Positions 1 to 8,620 are shown, counted from the first letter of the stretch. The stretch is DNA of 64,000 bases from Pseudomonas sp. 102515 (GCF_031085165.1 NZ_JAVHTY010000001.1:1178001-1242000), one strand, 5' to 3'. Notes: generated by a model not told the origin, from the sequence alone. A program made the numbers and translations.

Positions 1-757
1 CTTTCCCTGGGTCGGCGACATCGCCGTGGGCGCTTCCTTCTGCCCGGAGGATGGCCACGCCAATCCGCGCCTGGTCTCCCCGGCCTTCGCCCAGGCGGCT
101 GCCCGCGCGGGCGCCCGAATCCTCGAACGGACCGCCGTGACCGCGGTCGAGCACGACGGCCAGCGCTTCCAGCTCCATACCGACGGCGGCCTGACCTTGA
201 GCGCGCCCTGGCTGCTGAATTGCGCCGGCGCCTGGGCGGCGGAGCTGGCCGCGCGCTTCGGCGAGCCGGTACCCCTCACCACGGCCCATCCGGCCATGCT
301 GGTGACCGAATCGCTGCCCCTGTTCATGACCGCCAGTACTGGCGTGGAAGGCGGCGGCATCTATGCCCGTCAGGTGGCGCGCGGCAATTGCGTGCTGGGC
401 GGCGGGCGCGGCTTCGCCCTCGACGCCGATCGCGCCCGCCCCGGCCAGTCGGCCATCCTCGACATCCTCAGAAACGCCGCCGAACTCTATCCGGCCCTCA
501 CCGGTGCCCAGGCGATCCGCACCTGGAGCGGCGTCGAGGGCTATCTGCCGGATCACCAGCCGGTGCTCGGCCCCAGTCTCACCACCCCCGGCCTGCTGCA
601 CGGCTTCGGCTTCGCCGGCGCGGGCTTCCAGATCGGGCCGGCGGCTGGCGAAGCCCTGGCCGAGAGCATCCTGCAGGGCGCGCCCCGGCACAGCCTGCAG
701 GCCTTTTCCATCGCCCGTTTCCCTTCCCAGCCCAGGAGTTCCCAATCATGCGCCTGA
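1..757 (+). CDS. FAD-dependent amine/D-amino-acid oxidoreductase, C-terminal part (cut by window start)
   Basis: This is the C-terminal part of a DAO-family flavoprotein. The frame is open from base 2, so the gene starts left of the window. Family members oxidise amino or imino groups of amines or amino acids using FAD. Visible marks are an LNCAGAWA segment (the usual NAAGAW-type strand of DAO proteins) and a C-terminal GFGFAGAGFQIGPAAGEALA segment, which in the family closes the FAD site. The stop (755-757) lies inside the next gene, whose ATG is at 748, so the two are probably translationally coupled. Pairing with a polyamine-type binding protein suggests an amine substrate; the substrate itself cannot be read from the sequence. 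The N-terminal GxGxxG FAD motif is outside the window. Confidence 0.8.
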   Translation, partial: FPWVGDIAVGASFCPEDGHANPRLVSPAFAQAAARAGARILERTAVTAVEHDGQRFQLHTDGGLTLSAPWLLNCAGAWAAELAARFGEPVPLTTAHPAMLVTESLPLFMTASTGVEGGGIYARQVARGNCVLGGGRGFALDADRARPGQSAILDILRNAAELYPALTGAQAIRTWSGVEGYLPDHQPVLGPSLTTPGLLHGFGFAGAGFQIGPAAGEALAESILQGAPRHSLQAFSIARFPSQPRSSQSCA

Positions 758-1776
758 CCCCTGCCCTGCTCGTGGCCCTCGCCGGCCTGCCCCTGGCCGC
801 CGTGGCCGACCCGACGCTCTACCTCGGCATGAACGGCGGCACCATGGAGCGCCTCTATGCCGACAGCGTGCTGCCCGCCTTCGAGAAGGCGCACAACGTC
901 AAGGTGGTGATCGTGCCCGGCACCTCGGCGGACATCCTCGCCAAGGTCCAGGCCAGTCCGCAGAAGCCGCCGATCCACGTGATGTTCCTCGACGACGGCA
1001 TCATGTACCGCGCCATCGGCATGAATCTGTGCAGCCCGCTCAAGCCCAGCGCGAGCCTGGCGCAGATCCCCGACAAGGCCAGGATCAAGGACCAGGCGGC
1101 CGCCGTCAGCCTGGGCGTGACCGGTCTGGCCTATAACAGCCGGCTGTTCAAGGACAAGGGCTGGGCGGCGCCGACCTCCTGGGCGGATCTGGCCGATCCC
1201 AAGTACAGGGGCAAGGTGGTGTTCCAGTCGCTGTCCTCGTCTACCTTCGGGCTGCACGGTTTCCTGATGTTCAACCGCCTCAAGGGCGGCACCGAGCAGG
1301 ACATCGATCCCGGCTTCAAGGCCTGGCCCACCACCGTCGGCCCCAATGTGCTGGAGTACATCCCCAGTTCGGCCAAGCTCTCGGAAATGGTGCAGACCGA
1401 CGAGGCGGCGCTGTTCCCGCTGACGCCCACCCAGGTCACCGCGCTCAAGCTCAAGGGCATCCCGGTGGAATACGCACCGCCCAAGGAAGGCGCCGTGGTG
1501 CTCAACGTCGCCGAATGCGTGACCGCCAACAACGACCAGCCGGAGCTGGCCCAGCAACTGGCGGAATACCTGCTGACCCCCGAGGCCCAGGCACCGGCGC
1601 TGGAACTGGGTGACCAGATCCCGTCCAACCCCAACACCCCCACCACCGACAAGACCCGCGGCCAGGTGGACGCCATGCAGAACTACCTGAAGACCGCCGT
1701 GACCATCGACTGGGACGAGGTCAACAAGGTGCGGCCGCAGTGGAATGCGCGCTGGAACCGGCAGGTGGAACGTTAG
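748..1776 (+). CDS. ABC transporter periplasmic substrate-binding protein, polyamine (PotD/PotF-like) type
   Basis: A 342-residue protein with a cleavable signal peptide (residues 1 to about 20, ending AVA before DPTLYLG). The mature part has the SBP family 1 layout seen in spermidine/putrescine binders, including a GGTMERLYADSVLPAFEK segment and a TSADILAKVQ segment. It should deliver a small cationic solute to an inner-membrane ABC importer, but no permease or ATPase gene follows here. The start at 748 is chosen because it opens the signal peptide; it overlaps the upstream stop by 10 bases. The TAG stop (1774-1776) is also the first triplet of palindromic repeat R1, so the gene end is defined by the repeat. 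Ligand identity is inferred from family resemblance only. Confidence 0.82.
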   Translation: MRLTPALLVALAGLPLAAVADPTLYLGMNGGTMERLYADSVLPAFEKAHNVKVVIVPGTSADILAKVQASPQKPPIHVMFLDDGIMYRAIGMNLCSPLKPSASLAQIPDKARIKDQAAAVSLGVTGLAYNSRLFKDKGWAAPTSWADLADPKYRGKVVFQSLSSSTFGLHGFLMFNRLKGGTEQDIDPGFKAWPTTVGPNVLEYIPSSAKLSEMVQTDEAALFPLTPTQVTALKLKGIPVEYAPPKEGAVVLNVAECVTANNDQPELAQQLAEYLLTPEAQAPALELGDQIPSNPNTPTTDKTRGQVDAMQNYLKTAVTIDWDEVNKVRPQWNARWNRQVER

Positions 1777-1931
1777 GCTTTGTCTGAAAAGTGCCTGCGC
1801 TCGGCCAGGCAGCGTTAAAAATCCGCTGGATCGCCCGGCCGGAATGTTCATTTACCACTCGTAAACTGCGCTTCCTCACGGATTTTTGCCTTGCCTGACC
1901 TTCGCTCGGCGACTCTTCAGACAAGCCCTAG
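1774..1931. repeat. Palindromic intergenic repeat R1
   Basis: About 158 bases bounded by TAGGCTTTGTCTGAAAAGT and the complementary end ATTCTTCAGACAAGCCCTA-like arm. Inside is a second stem (AAAAATCCG with CGGATTTTT) and a central hairpin (TTTACCACTCGTAAA). It is nearly identical to the reverse complement of R2 at 7206-7366. It encodes no protein. It supplies the stop codon of the upstream binding-protein gene and may act as a transcript end structure. Confidence 0.85.
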
Positions 1932-2033
1932 TTGGCCGGATAGCGCAAATACGCCGGTCGGTGTCGACCCTGGACAACTCCGGTTCGGGGCGACCCCTCA
2001 CCCTTGGCGGCTTCCATCACCAGGAGAGCCGCC

Positions 2034-2381
2034 ATGGCCAACCCGCCGATCACCGTTCTGCGCGACACCCAACCCCTGCCCGTGGTCGATGCCTGCAAAT
2101 GGGAGCGCATCGAAGGCGAGCCCCATACCGTCAACCTCAATGCCTACACCTCCGATGACGGCAGCAAGATCATGGGCACCTGGATCTGCACCCCAGGCAA
2201 GTGGCGCGTCGACTACGTGAAGTGGGAGTACTGCCACTTCCAGGAGGGCTACTGCATCATCACCCCCGATGGCCAGGAACCCATCCACCTCAAGGCCGGC
2301 GACATCTTCGTCGTCGAACCCGGCATGAAGGGCACCTGGGAGGTGGTCGAGACGGTGCGCAAGTATTTCGTCTTCGCCTGA
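2034..2381 (+). CDS. Cupin-domain protein (DUF861/EutQ-like)
   Basis: A 115-residue single-domain cupin. The C-terminal half carries the family pattern: a GYCIITPDGQEPIHLKAGD stretch, then DIFVVEPGMKGTWEVVETVRKYF. This resembles the (S)-ureidoglycine aminohydrolase-like cupin family (DUF861), which are small beta-barrel proteins often of unknown substrate. The start at 2034 is preceded by an AGGAG at 2022-2026, a good ribosome site; an in-frame TTG lies further upstream but lacks one. The gene stands alone between R1 and the convergent deacetylase operon. It may belong to the same amine catabolism, judging only by position. The full histidine metal triad of classical cupins is not evident. 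Confidence 0.75.
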   Translation: MANPPITVLRDTQPLPVVDACKWERIEGEPHTVNLNAYTSDDGSKIMGTWICTPGKWRVDYVKWEYCHFQEGYCIITPDGQEPIHLKAGDIFVVEPGMKGTWEVVETVRKYFVFA

Positions 2382-2418
2382 TCCCGCCGGCCCCGGCACC
2401 GCTGCCGGGGCCCAGGCC

Positions 2419-3438
2419 TCAGCGACCGTCGAAGCCGCGGAAGAAGCGCTCGGCGTTGTCGCTCAGGGTTTCCAGGTCGTACCCCCCTTCCTGCACGATC
2501 ACCGTGGGCAGCCCCAGGGCCTTGATCCTTTCCCCCAGCCGGCCGAAGCCCGCCTGACTCACCGCCACCTTGGACTGCGGATCGTTCTCGTAGATGTCGA
2601 AGCCGAGGGACAGTACCAGCACGTCCGGCGCCCACTGACGCAGCGCCGCCTCGGCCTCGTCCAGCCGGGCGAAGAAGTCGGCCTCGGAGGCGCCGTGGGG
2701 CATCGGCAGATTGAGGTTGCAGCCTTCGCCCCGCCCACTGCCATGCTCGTCGGCGAAGCCGGCCACCACCGGATAGAAGTTGGTCGGATCGCCGTGGATC
2801 GACAGATAGAAGACGTCGTCGCGCTCGTAGAAGATTTCCTGGATGCCCTGGCCGTGGTGCATGTCGGTATCGAGGATGGCGACCCGGGCAAAGCGCGTCC
2901 GTAGTTCCTGGGCGGCGATGGCGGCGCCGTTCAGGTAGCAGAAACCGCCGGCCGCCTCGGCCCGGGCATGGTGGCCTGGCGGGCGACACAGCGCATAGGC
3001 GGCCGGCGCGCCGTCACGCACGCAGCGCGCCGCCGCCACCGCGCTCTGGGCGGAGCCATAGACGGCGGCCCAGGTCTGAGCGCCGATCGGGCAACTGCCG
3101 TCCGCCAGGTAGCGGGCGGTCTGGCCGAGGATGCCACGCAGCGGATTGTTCTCGCGGACATAGATGTTCGACATCACCTCGTCACCCCAGTCCTCGGGCA
3201 CCCGGTGCCAGTCCTGGTAGGCATTCTCCAGGTAGGTCACATAGGCTTCGCCATGCACCGCATGCAGCGGCGCGCGGCCGTGATCCACCGGCTGTTCGAG
3301 GGGATAGCCCAGGCGCTCCACCGCGGCCAGCAGGGCATCGAGGCGGGCCGGCACCTCCTGGGGGGTGCGCATCTGGCCACGGGACAGGTAGCTGCGTGGG
3401 TGATGCAGACGCTGGTCGGGATGGAAGAAGGTCTTCAC
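2419..3438 (-). CDS. Histone deacetylase-family hydrolase, acetylpolyamine amidohydrolase-like
   Basis: A 339-residue class II HDAC/APAH-type Zn hydrolase. Seen in sequence: the PPGHHARAE motif with the His-His dyad at 156-157, the metal-site DMHHGQG segment (Asp192, His194), GFDIYENDP (Asp281) and the late QEGGYD segment with Tyr320, the usual transition-state tyrosine. Bacterial relatives remove acetyl groups from acetylputrescine or acetylcadaverine, which fits the polyamine-type binding protein and amine oxidase nearby. The chosen GTG start has an AGGAGAG ribosome site; the in-frame extension upstream overlaps the preceding gene and looks like a shadow. It follows the amidase gene by 10 bases, so both are probably one transcript. 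Confidence 0.85.
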   Translation of the reverse strand: MKTFFHPDQRLHHPRSYLSRGQMRTPQEVPARLDALLAAVERLGYPLEQPVDHGRAPLHAVHGEAYVTYLENAYQDWHRVPEDWGDEVMSNIYVRENNPLRGILGQTARYLADGSCPIGAQTWAAVYGSAQSAVAAARCVRDGAPAAYALCRPPGHHARAEAAGGFCYLNGAAIAAQELRTRFARVAILDTDMHHGQGIQEIFYERDDVFYLSIHGDPTNFYPVVAGFADEHGSGRGEGCNLNLPMPHGASEADFFARLDEAEAALRQWAPDVLVLSLGFDIYENDPQSKVAVSQAGFGRLGERIKALGLPTVIVQEGGYDLETLSDNAERFFRGFDGR

Positions 3439-3448
3439 GTCATCTCTC

Positions 3449-4669
3449 CTAGTGGCCGGCGCGAGCCAGCACGGCATTGAACAGGACGTCGGCGCCGCGG
3501 CGGACGTCATCGAAGCTGGCCGACTCGGCCTCGTTGTGGCTCAGGCCGCCGGCGCAGGGGATGAAGATCATCGCCGTGGGGCAGTGCCTGGCCAGGTGGA
3601 TGGCGTCGTGACCGGCGCCGCTGATGATGTCGCGGTGGGGATAGCCCAGCGCCTGGACCGCGGCGCGCACGGCGGCGACGCAGTCGGCGGCGAAGGGAGT
3701 GGCAGGGCTCAGCCAGTGCCGCTGGACGTCCAGCGACAATCCGCGCGCGGCGGCCACGGCAGCCAGGCATTCACGTGCGGCGGTTTCCAGCGCTGCCAGG
3801 GTCTGGTCCTGGGGGTGACGCAGGTCCAGGGTGAAGTGCACCTCGCCGGCGATGGTGTTGCGCGAGGAGCGCGCCACGTCCAGTTGTCCCACGGTGACCA
3901 GCCCGTCGCCGAAGCGGGATGCGAGATCCTCCAGCTCACCCAGCATCCGGCCGACGCCGAACAGGGCATCCCGGCGCCGGGCCATGGGGGTGGTGCCGGC
4001 ATGGGCTGCGGTGCCCCGGACGCACACGTCGAGCCAGCAGATCGCCTGGCCCCCGGTCACCACGCCCACGGCCAGGCCTTCGTCTTCGAGGACCGGGCCC
4101 TGCTCGATATGGGCCTCGAAATAGGCATCGAAGGGCCGCCCCAACGGCTGGGCGCCGACATAGCCGGTGCGTTCCAGACTCGTGGCCACGGAGATACCGT
4201 CCCGGTCGCAGGTCGCCAGGGCGTCGGCCAGCGGCAACTGCCCGGTGAAGACCGCGGACCCCAGCATTGCGGGTGTGAAGCGAGCGCCCTCCTCGTTGGT
4301 CCAGACGGCGAGTTCCAGCGGCCGGTCGGTCTGGATGTCCGCATCGTTCAGGCTGCGCATCACCTCCAGCCCGGCCAACACCCCATAGACGCCATCGAAG
4401 CGCCCACCCTTGGGTTGGGTGTCCAGATGGCTACCCATGACCACCGGCGCGGCCCGGGCATCGCGACCCGGCCGGCGGGCGAACAGGTTGCCGATGCGGT
4501 CCACCGCCAGGCTCAGGCCGGCAGCCTCGCACCACTGGCTGAACAGGGCCCGTCCCTGGCGATCCTCTTCGCTCAGCGCCAGCCGGCTGCTGCCGCCGGC
4601 CTCACCGGGGCCAACCTCGGCCATGGCGGCCAGGCTCTGCCAGAGGCGTTCGCCGTCGATTCGATACAT
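3449..4669 (-). CDS. Zn-dependent hydantoinase/carbamoylase-family amidase
   Basis: A 406-residue M20-type amidase of the N-carbamoyl-L-amino-acid hydrolase / allantoate amidohydrolase group. Metal-site landmarks are GSHLDTQPKGGRFDGVYG (His81, Asp92) and TNEEGARF (Glu126-Glu127), followed by the dimerisation-domain segment and a late SGAGHDA motif. The enzyme would hydrolyse a carbamoyl or ureido C-N bond on an amino-acid-like substrate. The ATG at 4669 follows an ACGAGGAAC ribosome site; the longer open frame upstream is rejected as it overlaps the transporter gene. It lies between an MHS transporter and the deacetylase on the same strand, forming a three-gene catabolic operon. Confidence 0.85.
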   Translation of the reverse strand: MYRIDGERLWQSLAAMAEVGPGEAGGSSRLALSEEDRQGRALFSQWCEAAGLSLAVDRIGNLFARRPGRDARAAPVVMGSHLDTQPKGGRFDGVYGVLAGLEVMRSLNDADIQTDRPLELAVWTNEEGARFTPAMLGSAVFTGQLPLADALATCDRDGISVATSLERTGYVGAQPLGRPFDAYFEAHIEQGPVLEDEGLAVGVVTGGQAICWLDVCVRGTAAHAGTTPMARRRDALFGVGRMLGELEDLASRFGDGLVTVGQLDVARSSRNTIAGEVHFTLDLRHPQDQTLAALETAARECLAAVAAARGLSLDVQRHWLSPATPFAADCVAAVRAAVQALGYPHRDIISGAGHDAIHLARHCPTAMIFIPCAGGLSHNEAESASFDDVRRGADVLFNAVLARAGH

Positions 4670-4685
4670 GCTGTGTTCCTCGTGA

Positions 4686-5981
4686 TCAGGCGGGAGTGAC
4701 ATGGGCGGTGGCCTCCCGGCGGCGGGCCAGGGCCGCCACACACAGGAACGAGAGGCCAGCCAGCAGGGAGTAGAAGACCGCCAGCGGCCACCACTCGCCC
4801 GTGAAGCGGTGGGCCAGCAGGGTGCCGACCATGGGTGTGAGACCACCGGCGATGGCGCCACAGACCTGGTAGGCCATGGAGATGGCGGTGTAGCGTACCC
4901 GGGTAGCGAAGACGCCACTGACAAAGCCGGCGATCACCGCATAGAAGGACGCCATGCAGGCCGCCGCCAGGGCGATTCCCAGCACGATCAGCGGCGCCGA
5001 GCCGGTCTTGACCAGCATGAACATCGGATAGGGCGAGGCCATGGCCAGGGCCGAGATCAACAGCAGGAAACGTGCGCTGCCCAGGCGCTCGGCGAGCAGC
5101 GCGGCCAGCGGCTGGACCAGGAACTGGATGAGCGCGACGAACAGCAGGCAATCAAGGATCAGCGAGCGCGACAGCTCCAGCACCTGGGTGGTGTAGCTGA
5201 GCATGAAGGTGTTGGTGAAATAGACCCCGGCGATACCGAGGGTATTGGCGCCGATGCACAGCAGCAGCGGGCGCCAGGCGGTGCGCAGCACCTCGGCCGC
5301 CGGTGCCTTGACCGTTTCCTGGCGCTCCTTCATCTCGGCGAATTCGGGAGATTCGTCCACGCCCAGGCGGATGGCCAGCCCGACCACCAGCAGCAGCGCG
5401 CTGGCCAGGAACGGCAGGCGCCAGCCCCAGTCGAGCAGGTCCTCTTCCGGCAGGCTGGTGACGCTACGAAAGGCCAGGATCGACAGGATCAGGCCAGCCG
5501 GGCTGCCCCACTGGGCGAAGGACGCGAAGAAGGTGCGCCGCCCCTTGGGTGCGTGTTCGCCGGCCATCAGCACGGCACCGCCCCACTCGCCACCCACGGC
5601 GATGCCCTGTACCACCCGCAACAGGATCAGCAGGATCGGCGCCCAGACGCCGGCCTCGCTGTAGGTCGGCAGGACGCCGATGAGTACGGTGACCACGCCC
5701 ATCATCAGCAGGGTGACGATCAGGGATTTCTTGCGGCCGATGCGGTCGCCGACGTGGCCGAAGACCAGGCCACCCAGAGGCCGGGCGAAGAAACCGACGG
5801 CAAAGGTACCGAAGGCGGCCAGGGTGCTCAGCAGGCGGTCATCGGAGGGAAAGAACAGCTGGCCGAAGACCAGCGCGGCGGCCGTGGCGAAGATGTAGTA
5901 GTCGTACCACTCGATGGTGGTACCGACAAAGGCTGCCGCGGCGGCGCGCCTGGGTTGGCGACGCGGTGAGGTGGACGGCAT
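4686..5981 (-). CDS. MFS transporter, metabolite:H+ symporter (MHS) family
   Basis: A 431-residue, twelve-helix proton symporter. The N-terminus has the MHS signature IEWYDYYIFA, then a GHVGDRIGRKKSL loop 2-3 motif and a GGEWGGAVLMAGEHAP segment typical of the KgtP/ShiA/ProP group. It probably imports the organic acid or amine-acid processed by the amidase and deacetylase directly downstream (16 bases to the amidase start). The start has a TAGGAGC ribosome site. It is divergent from a LysR regulator, with a 240-base shared control region. Confidence 0.88.
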   Translation of the reverse strand: MPSTSPRRQPRRAAAAAFVGTTIEWYDYYIFATAAALVFGQLFFPSDDRLLSTLAAFGTFAVGFFARPLGGLVFGHVGDRIGRKKSLIVTLLMMGVVTVLIGVLPTYSEAGVWAPILLILLRVVQGIAVGGEWGGAVLMAGEHAPKGRRTFFASFAQWGSPAGLILSILAFRSVTSLPEEDLLDWGWRLPFLASALLLVVGLAIRLGVDESPEFAEMKERQETVKAPAAEVLRTAWRPLLLCIGANTLGIAGVYFTNTFMLSYTTQVLELSRSLILDCLLFVALIQFLVQPLAALLAERLGSARFLLLISALAMASPYPMFMLVKTGSAPLIVLGIALAAACMASFYAVIAGFVSGVFATRVRYTAISMAYQVCGAIAGGLTPMVGTLLAHRFTGEWWPLAVFYSLLAGLSFLCVAALARRREATAHVTPA

Positions 5982-6183
5982 GCAGGGTGCTCCTATCGAC
6001 TGCCGGAAAGAAAGGCGGCGCGGCAGATTGAAAGGCCGGACGCACGGAAAGCGATGGGCAGGCGCGATCAGGGAGACATGGACGCAGCACTCCTGGGGAT
6101 ATCGTTCTTGTTGGGCAGGAGAGGAAGAAGGATGCAGGCGCGTTCTAGGACGCCTTGACGTCGTTATCCCTCGGCGGGCTAAG

Positions 6184-6220
6184 ATTAGTCAATTTTCTAA
6201 TTCTTATACCTATCTATAAG
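6184..6220. promoter_or_regulatory. Two adjacent inverted repeats in the MHS/LysR divergent region (putative LysR operator)
   Basis: ATTAG-N8-CTAAT spans 6184-6201 and CTTATA-N6-TATAAG spans 6203-6220. Both are perfect dyads in an AT-rich stretch immediately before the LysR start at 6222. LysR regulators bind dyads with a T-N11-A core and usually repress their own gene from such sites. Assignment to the adjacent regulator is inference from position. Confidence 0.55.
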
Positions 6221-6221
6221 C

Positions 6222-7208
6222 ATGGCTAATAATCAAGACAGGCCGCTCTCCCCTGCGCCTACGCAGGATGGTCGACGCTTTCTCAACGATCGGCTGGACT
6301 GGAATCTCCTGCGCACCTATCTGGTGATCGTCCAGGAAGGCAGCGTGAGTCGTGCCGCTGCGCGCCTGCACCTGACCCAGCCGGCGGTGAGCCAAGCGCT
6401 CAAGCGGCTGGAGGAGCAACTCGATCGCGCGCTGATCATTCGTCGTGGGCCGCGCTTCGCCCTCACCGAGGCCGGCGAAGAGGTCGCCCGGATCGCCAGC
6501 GACCTCTATGGCAACGTCTCCCGCCTTGGCGCCGCCCTGGAGCACTCCACGGAAACCGTGGTGGGCAAGGTGCGGATGCTCACCATCAGCCGCATCCAGT
6601 CACGCTGCTACGACGACTTCCTTGCCGACTTCCATCGGCGCTTTCCGCGGGTAGAGCTGGAAATCGACGTGATGCGCAGCTCGGACATCATCAGCTCCCT
6701 GTTGCAGAAGACCGCGACCCTGGGCCTCGCCCTCTGCCGTATTCCTCAGGCCAAGCTGGAACAGCGGGTGCTGTTGCAGCAGCGCTACGCCTTCTTCTGC
6801 GGACGCCGCCATCCCTTGTTCGGCCGGAGCGGGCTGTCGCTGGCCGATCTGCAGGGCGAGAACTTCGTCAGCTTCACCAGCGACCAGATTGGCGGCAGCC
6901 TCTCGCCGCTCACCATCTTCCGCGATCAGCAGGGCTTCACCGGACGCATCGTGGCCTCCTCGCCCAGCCTCGAAGAAATCCGCCGCCTGGTTGGCGCCGG
7001 CTACGGCATCGGCTGTCTGCCCCAGCATGTGGTGGCCGACGATGTGGCCGCCGGCGAGCTCTGGCGCCTGCCCCCCAGCGAGGGGGTGGCCGATGTGGAC
7101 GTCCACCTGCTCTGGCACCGCGAGCAGCGCATGACCCAGGCGGAAACCGCGCTACTGGAAGGCTTCCAGCATCTGCTGGCGACCACCGAGGTGGCCGCGC
7201 GGCTCTAG
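6222..7208 (+). CDS. LysR-family transcriptional regulator
   Basis: A 328-residue LTTR. The winged HTH lies at about residues 27-85 (LVIVQEGSVSRAAARLHLTQ, then PAVSQALKRLEEQLDRALI), followed by a periplasmic-binding-like effector domain. It has an unusual N-terminal extension of about 24 residues before the usual LTTR start, and no clear ribosome site at 6222; a later start was not found in good context. It is transcribed away from the MHS-amidase-deacetylase operon and probably controls it, with an operon substrate as inducer. Its TAG stop coincides with the end triplet of repeat R2. Confidence 0.87.
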   Translation: MANNQDRPLSPAPTQDGRRFLNDRLDWNLLRTYLVIVQEGSVSRAAARLHLTQPAVSQALKRLEEQLDRALIIRRGPRFALTEAGEEVARIASDLYGNVSRLGAALEHSTETVVGKVRMLTISRIQSRCYDDFLADFHRRFPRVELEIDVMRSSDIISSLLQKTATLGLALCRIPQAKLEQRVLLQQRYAFFCGRRHPLFGRSGLSLADLQGENFVSFTSDQIGGSLSPLTIFRDQQGFTGRIVASSPSLEEIRRLVGAGYGIGCLPQHVVADDVAAGELWRLPPSEGVADVDVHLLWHREQRMTQAETALLEGFQHLLATTEVAARL

Positions 7209-7366
7209 GGCTTGTCTGAAAAGTCGCCGAGCGAAGGTCAGGCAAGGCAAAAATCCGTGAGGAAGCGGAGTTTACGAGTGGTAAATGAGCATTCCGGCCG
7301 GGCTGGCGATCCAGCGGATTTTTAACGCAGCATGGCCGAGCGCAGACACTTTTCAGACAAAGCCTA
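7206..7366. repeat. Palindromic intergenic repeat R2
   Basis: About 160 bases, the inverted near-copy of R1. The outer arms are GGGCTTGTCTGAAAAGT and ACTTTTCAGACAAAGCC, the middle stem is AAAAATCCG with CGGATTTTT, and the central hairpin is TTTACGAGTGGTAAA. It separates the convergent LysR and GST genes and supplies the LysR stop codon. R1 and R2 lie in opposite orientation around a 5.3 kb catabolic segment. Confidence 0.85.
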
Positions 7367-7370
7367 GGCC

Positions 7371-7994
7371 TCAGGGCGTGGCATCGCTCGCATAGCAGGC
7401 CCAGGCCGGGCGGGTGGCCAGGCGTTCGAGATAGGCCGCGATCGCCGGCGCCGCGATCCGCTCGATCGGAGTGCACCGCCAGCGGTGCAGCGACAGGCCC
7501 AGGGCGATGTCGGCCAGGCTGAAGTGTTCCCCGGCCACGTAGGGGCCGTGCCGCACCAGGTGCGCCTCGAGAATGGCGATGCGTCCGTTCCAGGCGGCGA
7601 CGCCTTGCGCCAGGCGCTGTGGGTCCGGTTCCGGTGGCTGCTGCTTCACCAGCGCCAGATAGGCATAGCTCCAGGCCGGATTGAGTTCGCAGGCCTGCCA
7701 GTCGAGCCACTGATCGACCCGCGCCCGGGCGCGCGGGGCGGTGGGATACAGCGCCTCGCCGCCATGGGCGTTGGCCAGGTAGCGCAGGATGCTGTTGGAT
7801 TCCCAGAGCACGAAGTCGCCATCCAGCAGGACCGGGATCTGGCCATTGGGATTCCACTGCAGGTAGTCGGCGGACTGCGCCGAGCGGAAGCCGGCGCCCC
7901 AGTCCTCGCGCTCGTAGCCCAGGCCCAGTTCGTCGAGGCACCAGAGCGCCTTGCGCACATTGATCGAAGAGACGCGACCAAGGATCTTCAGCAT
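7371..7994 (-). CDS. Glutathione S-transferase family protein
   Basis: A 207-residue cytosolic GST. The N-terminal thioredoxin-like half contains the SSINVRKALWCLDELGLGYE segment and the GSH-site region around NPNGQIPVLLDGDFVLWESN, where the cis-Pro and ES(N) turn contact glutathione. The helical C-terminal half includes the FSLADIALG N-capping box. The ATG at 7994 overlaps the end of the DJ-1-like gene by 7 bases (ATGCTGA), so the pair is translationally coupled. Role is probably detoxification of an electrophile or thiol conjugate, in line with a DJ-1 partner. Substrate unknown. Confidence 0.87.
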   Translation of the reverse strand: MLKILGRVSSINVRKALWCLDELGLGYEREDWGAGFRSAQSADYLQWNPNGQIPVLLDGDFVLWESNSILRYLANAHGGEALYPTAPRARARVDQWLDWQACELNPAWSYAYLALVKQQPPEPDPQRLAQGVAAWNGRIAILEAHLVRHGPYVAGEHFSLADIALGLSLHRWRCTPIERIAAPAIAAYLERLATRPAWACYASDATP

Positions 7995-8620
7995 GCCGAG
8001 GCGACCTCCAGGGATGGATGGCTGAGATAGGGATCGATATTGCCGAGCGCGCGCTGCACATAGTCCTCCTTCTCGCCCACCGGTGCCACGTAATGCAGCG
8101 CCTCGGCCGCGGCCTCGCGGCCCAGTAGCCGGGCGATGGCCCAGGCCGCCAGGTAGCTGGAGGCCAGGCAGCCGCCGGCGGTAGCCAGGTTGCCGCGGGC
8201 GAAGAAGGGCTGCGCCAGCACCTCGATACCAGCCTCCTGCACCCAGGGCTTGGTGGTGAGATCGGTACAGCCGGGCACGCCCTCGAGCAGGCCCAGCCTG
8301 GCCAGCAACAGCGTACCGGAGCACTGGGCGCCGATCAGCTGGCGAGCGGGATCGAGCACCGCCAGCTGTTCCAGCAGGACGGCATCGCGGGCGAGCTCGC
8401 GGGTGCGGCTGCCACTGCCCACCAGCACGGCGTCGCAAGCCGCCAGTTCGTCGAAACCGGCCTGGCGCTCCAGGCGCACGCCGTTCATGGAGGTCACGCA
8501 AGGCGTAGGTGCCATCAGCGAGACCCGCCAGTCCGGGCGCCTGATGCGATTGAGGATACCCAGGGCGATCAGGGAGTCCAGTTCGTTGAAGCCGTCGAAG
8601 GTGAGGATGGCGAGGTGCAT
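7988..8620 (-). CDS. DJ-1/PfpI (GATase1-like) family protein
   Basis: A 210-residue class I glutamine-amidotransferase-like fold. The nucleophile elbow is GAQCSG, with the conserved cysteine, and the early segment MHLAILTFDGFNELDS is typical of the family. Members include isonitrile hydratases, glyoxalase III-like enzymes and redox-responsive chaperones, so no reaction is assigned. The start at 8620 is chosen because it begins the first beta strand; an upstream in-frame ATG at 8707 would add 29 residues with no family resemblance. Coupled to the GST gene downstream. Confidence 0.82.
   Translation of the reverse strand: MHLAILTFDGFNELDSLIALGILNRIRRPDWRVSLMAPTPCVTSMNGVRLERQAGFDELAACDAVLVGSGSRTRELARDAVLLEQLAVLDPARQLIGAQCSGTLLLARLGLLEGVPGCTDLTTKPWVQEAGIEVLAQPFFARGNLATAGGCLASSYLAAWAIARLLGREAAAEALHYVAPVGEKEDYVQRALGNIDPYLSHPSLEVASAC

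Noticed and set aside
553-1851. Long open frame on minus opposite the binding-protein gene
   Set aside because: Repetitive Gly/His/Val-rich translation with no family resemblance; a shadow of GC-rich coding on plus.
4670-4924. N-terminal extension of the amidase
   Set aside because: Overlaps the transporter gene and reads as a shadow; the start at 4669 has a ribosome site and the family N-terminus.
1774-7366. Composite transposon bounded by R1 and R2
   Set aside because: No transposase in or beside the repeats and no target-site duplication recognised; kept only as an inverted-repeat observation.
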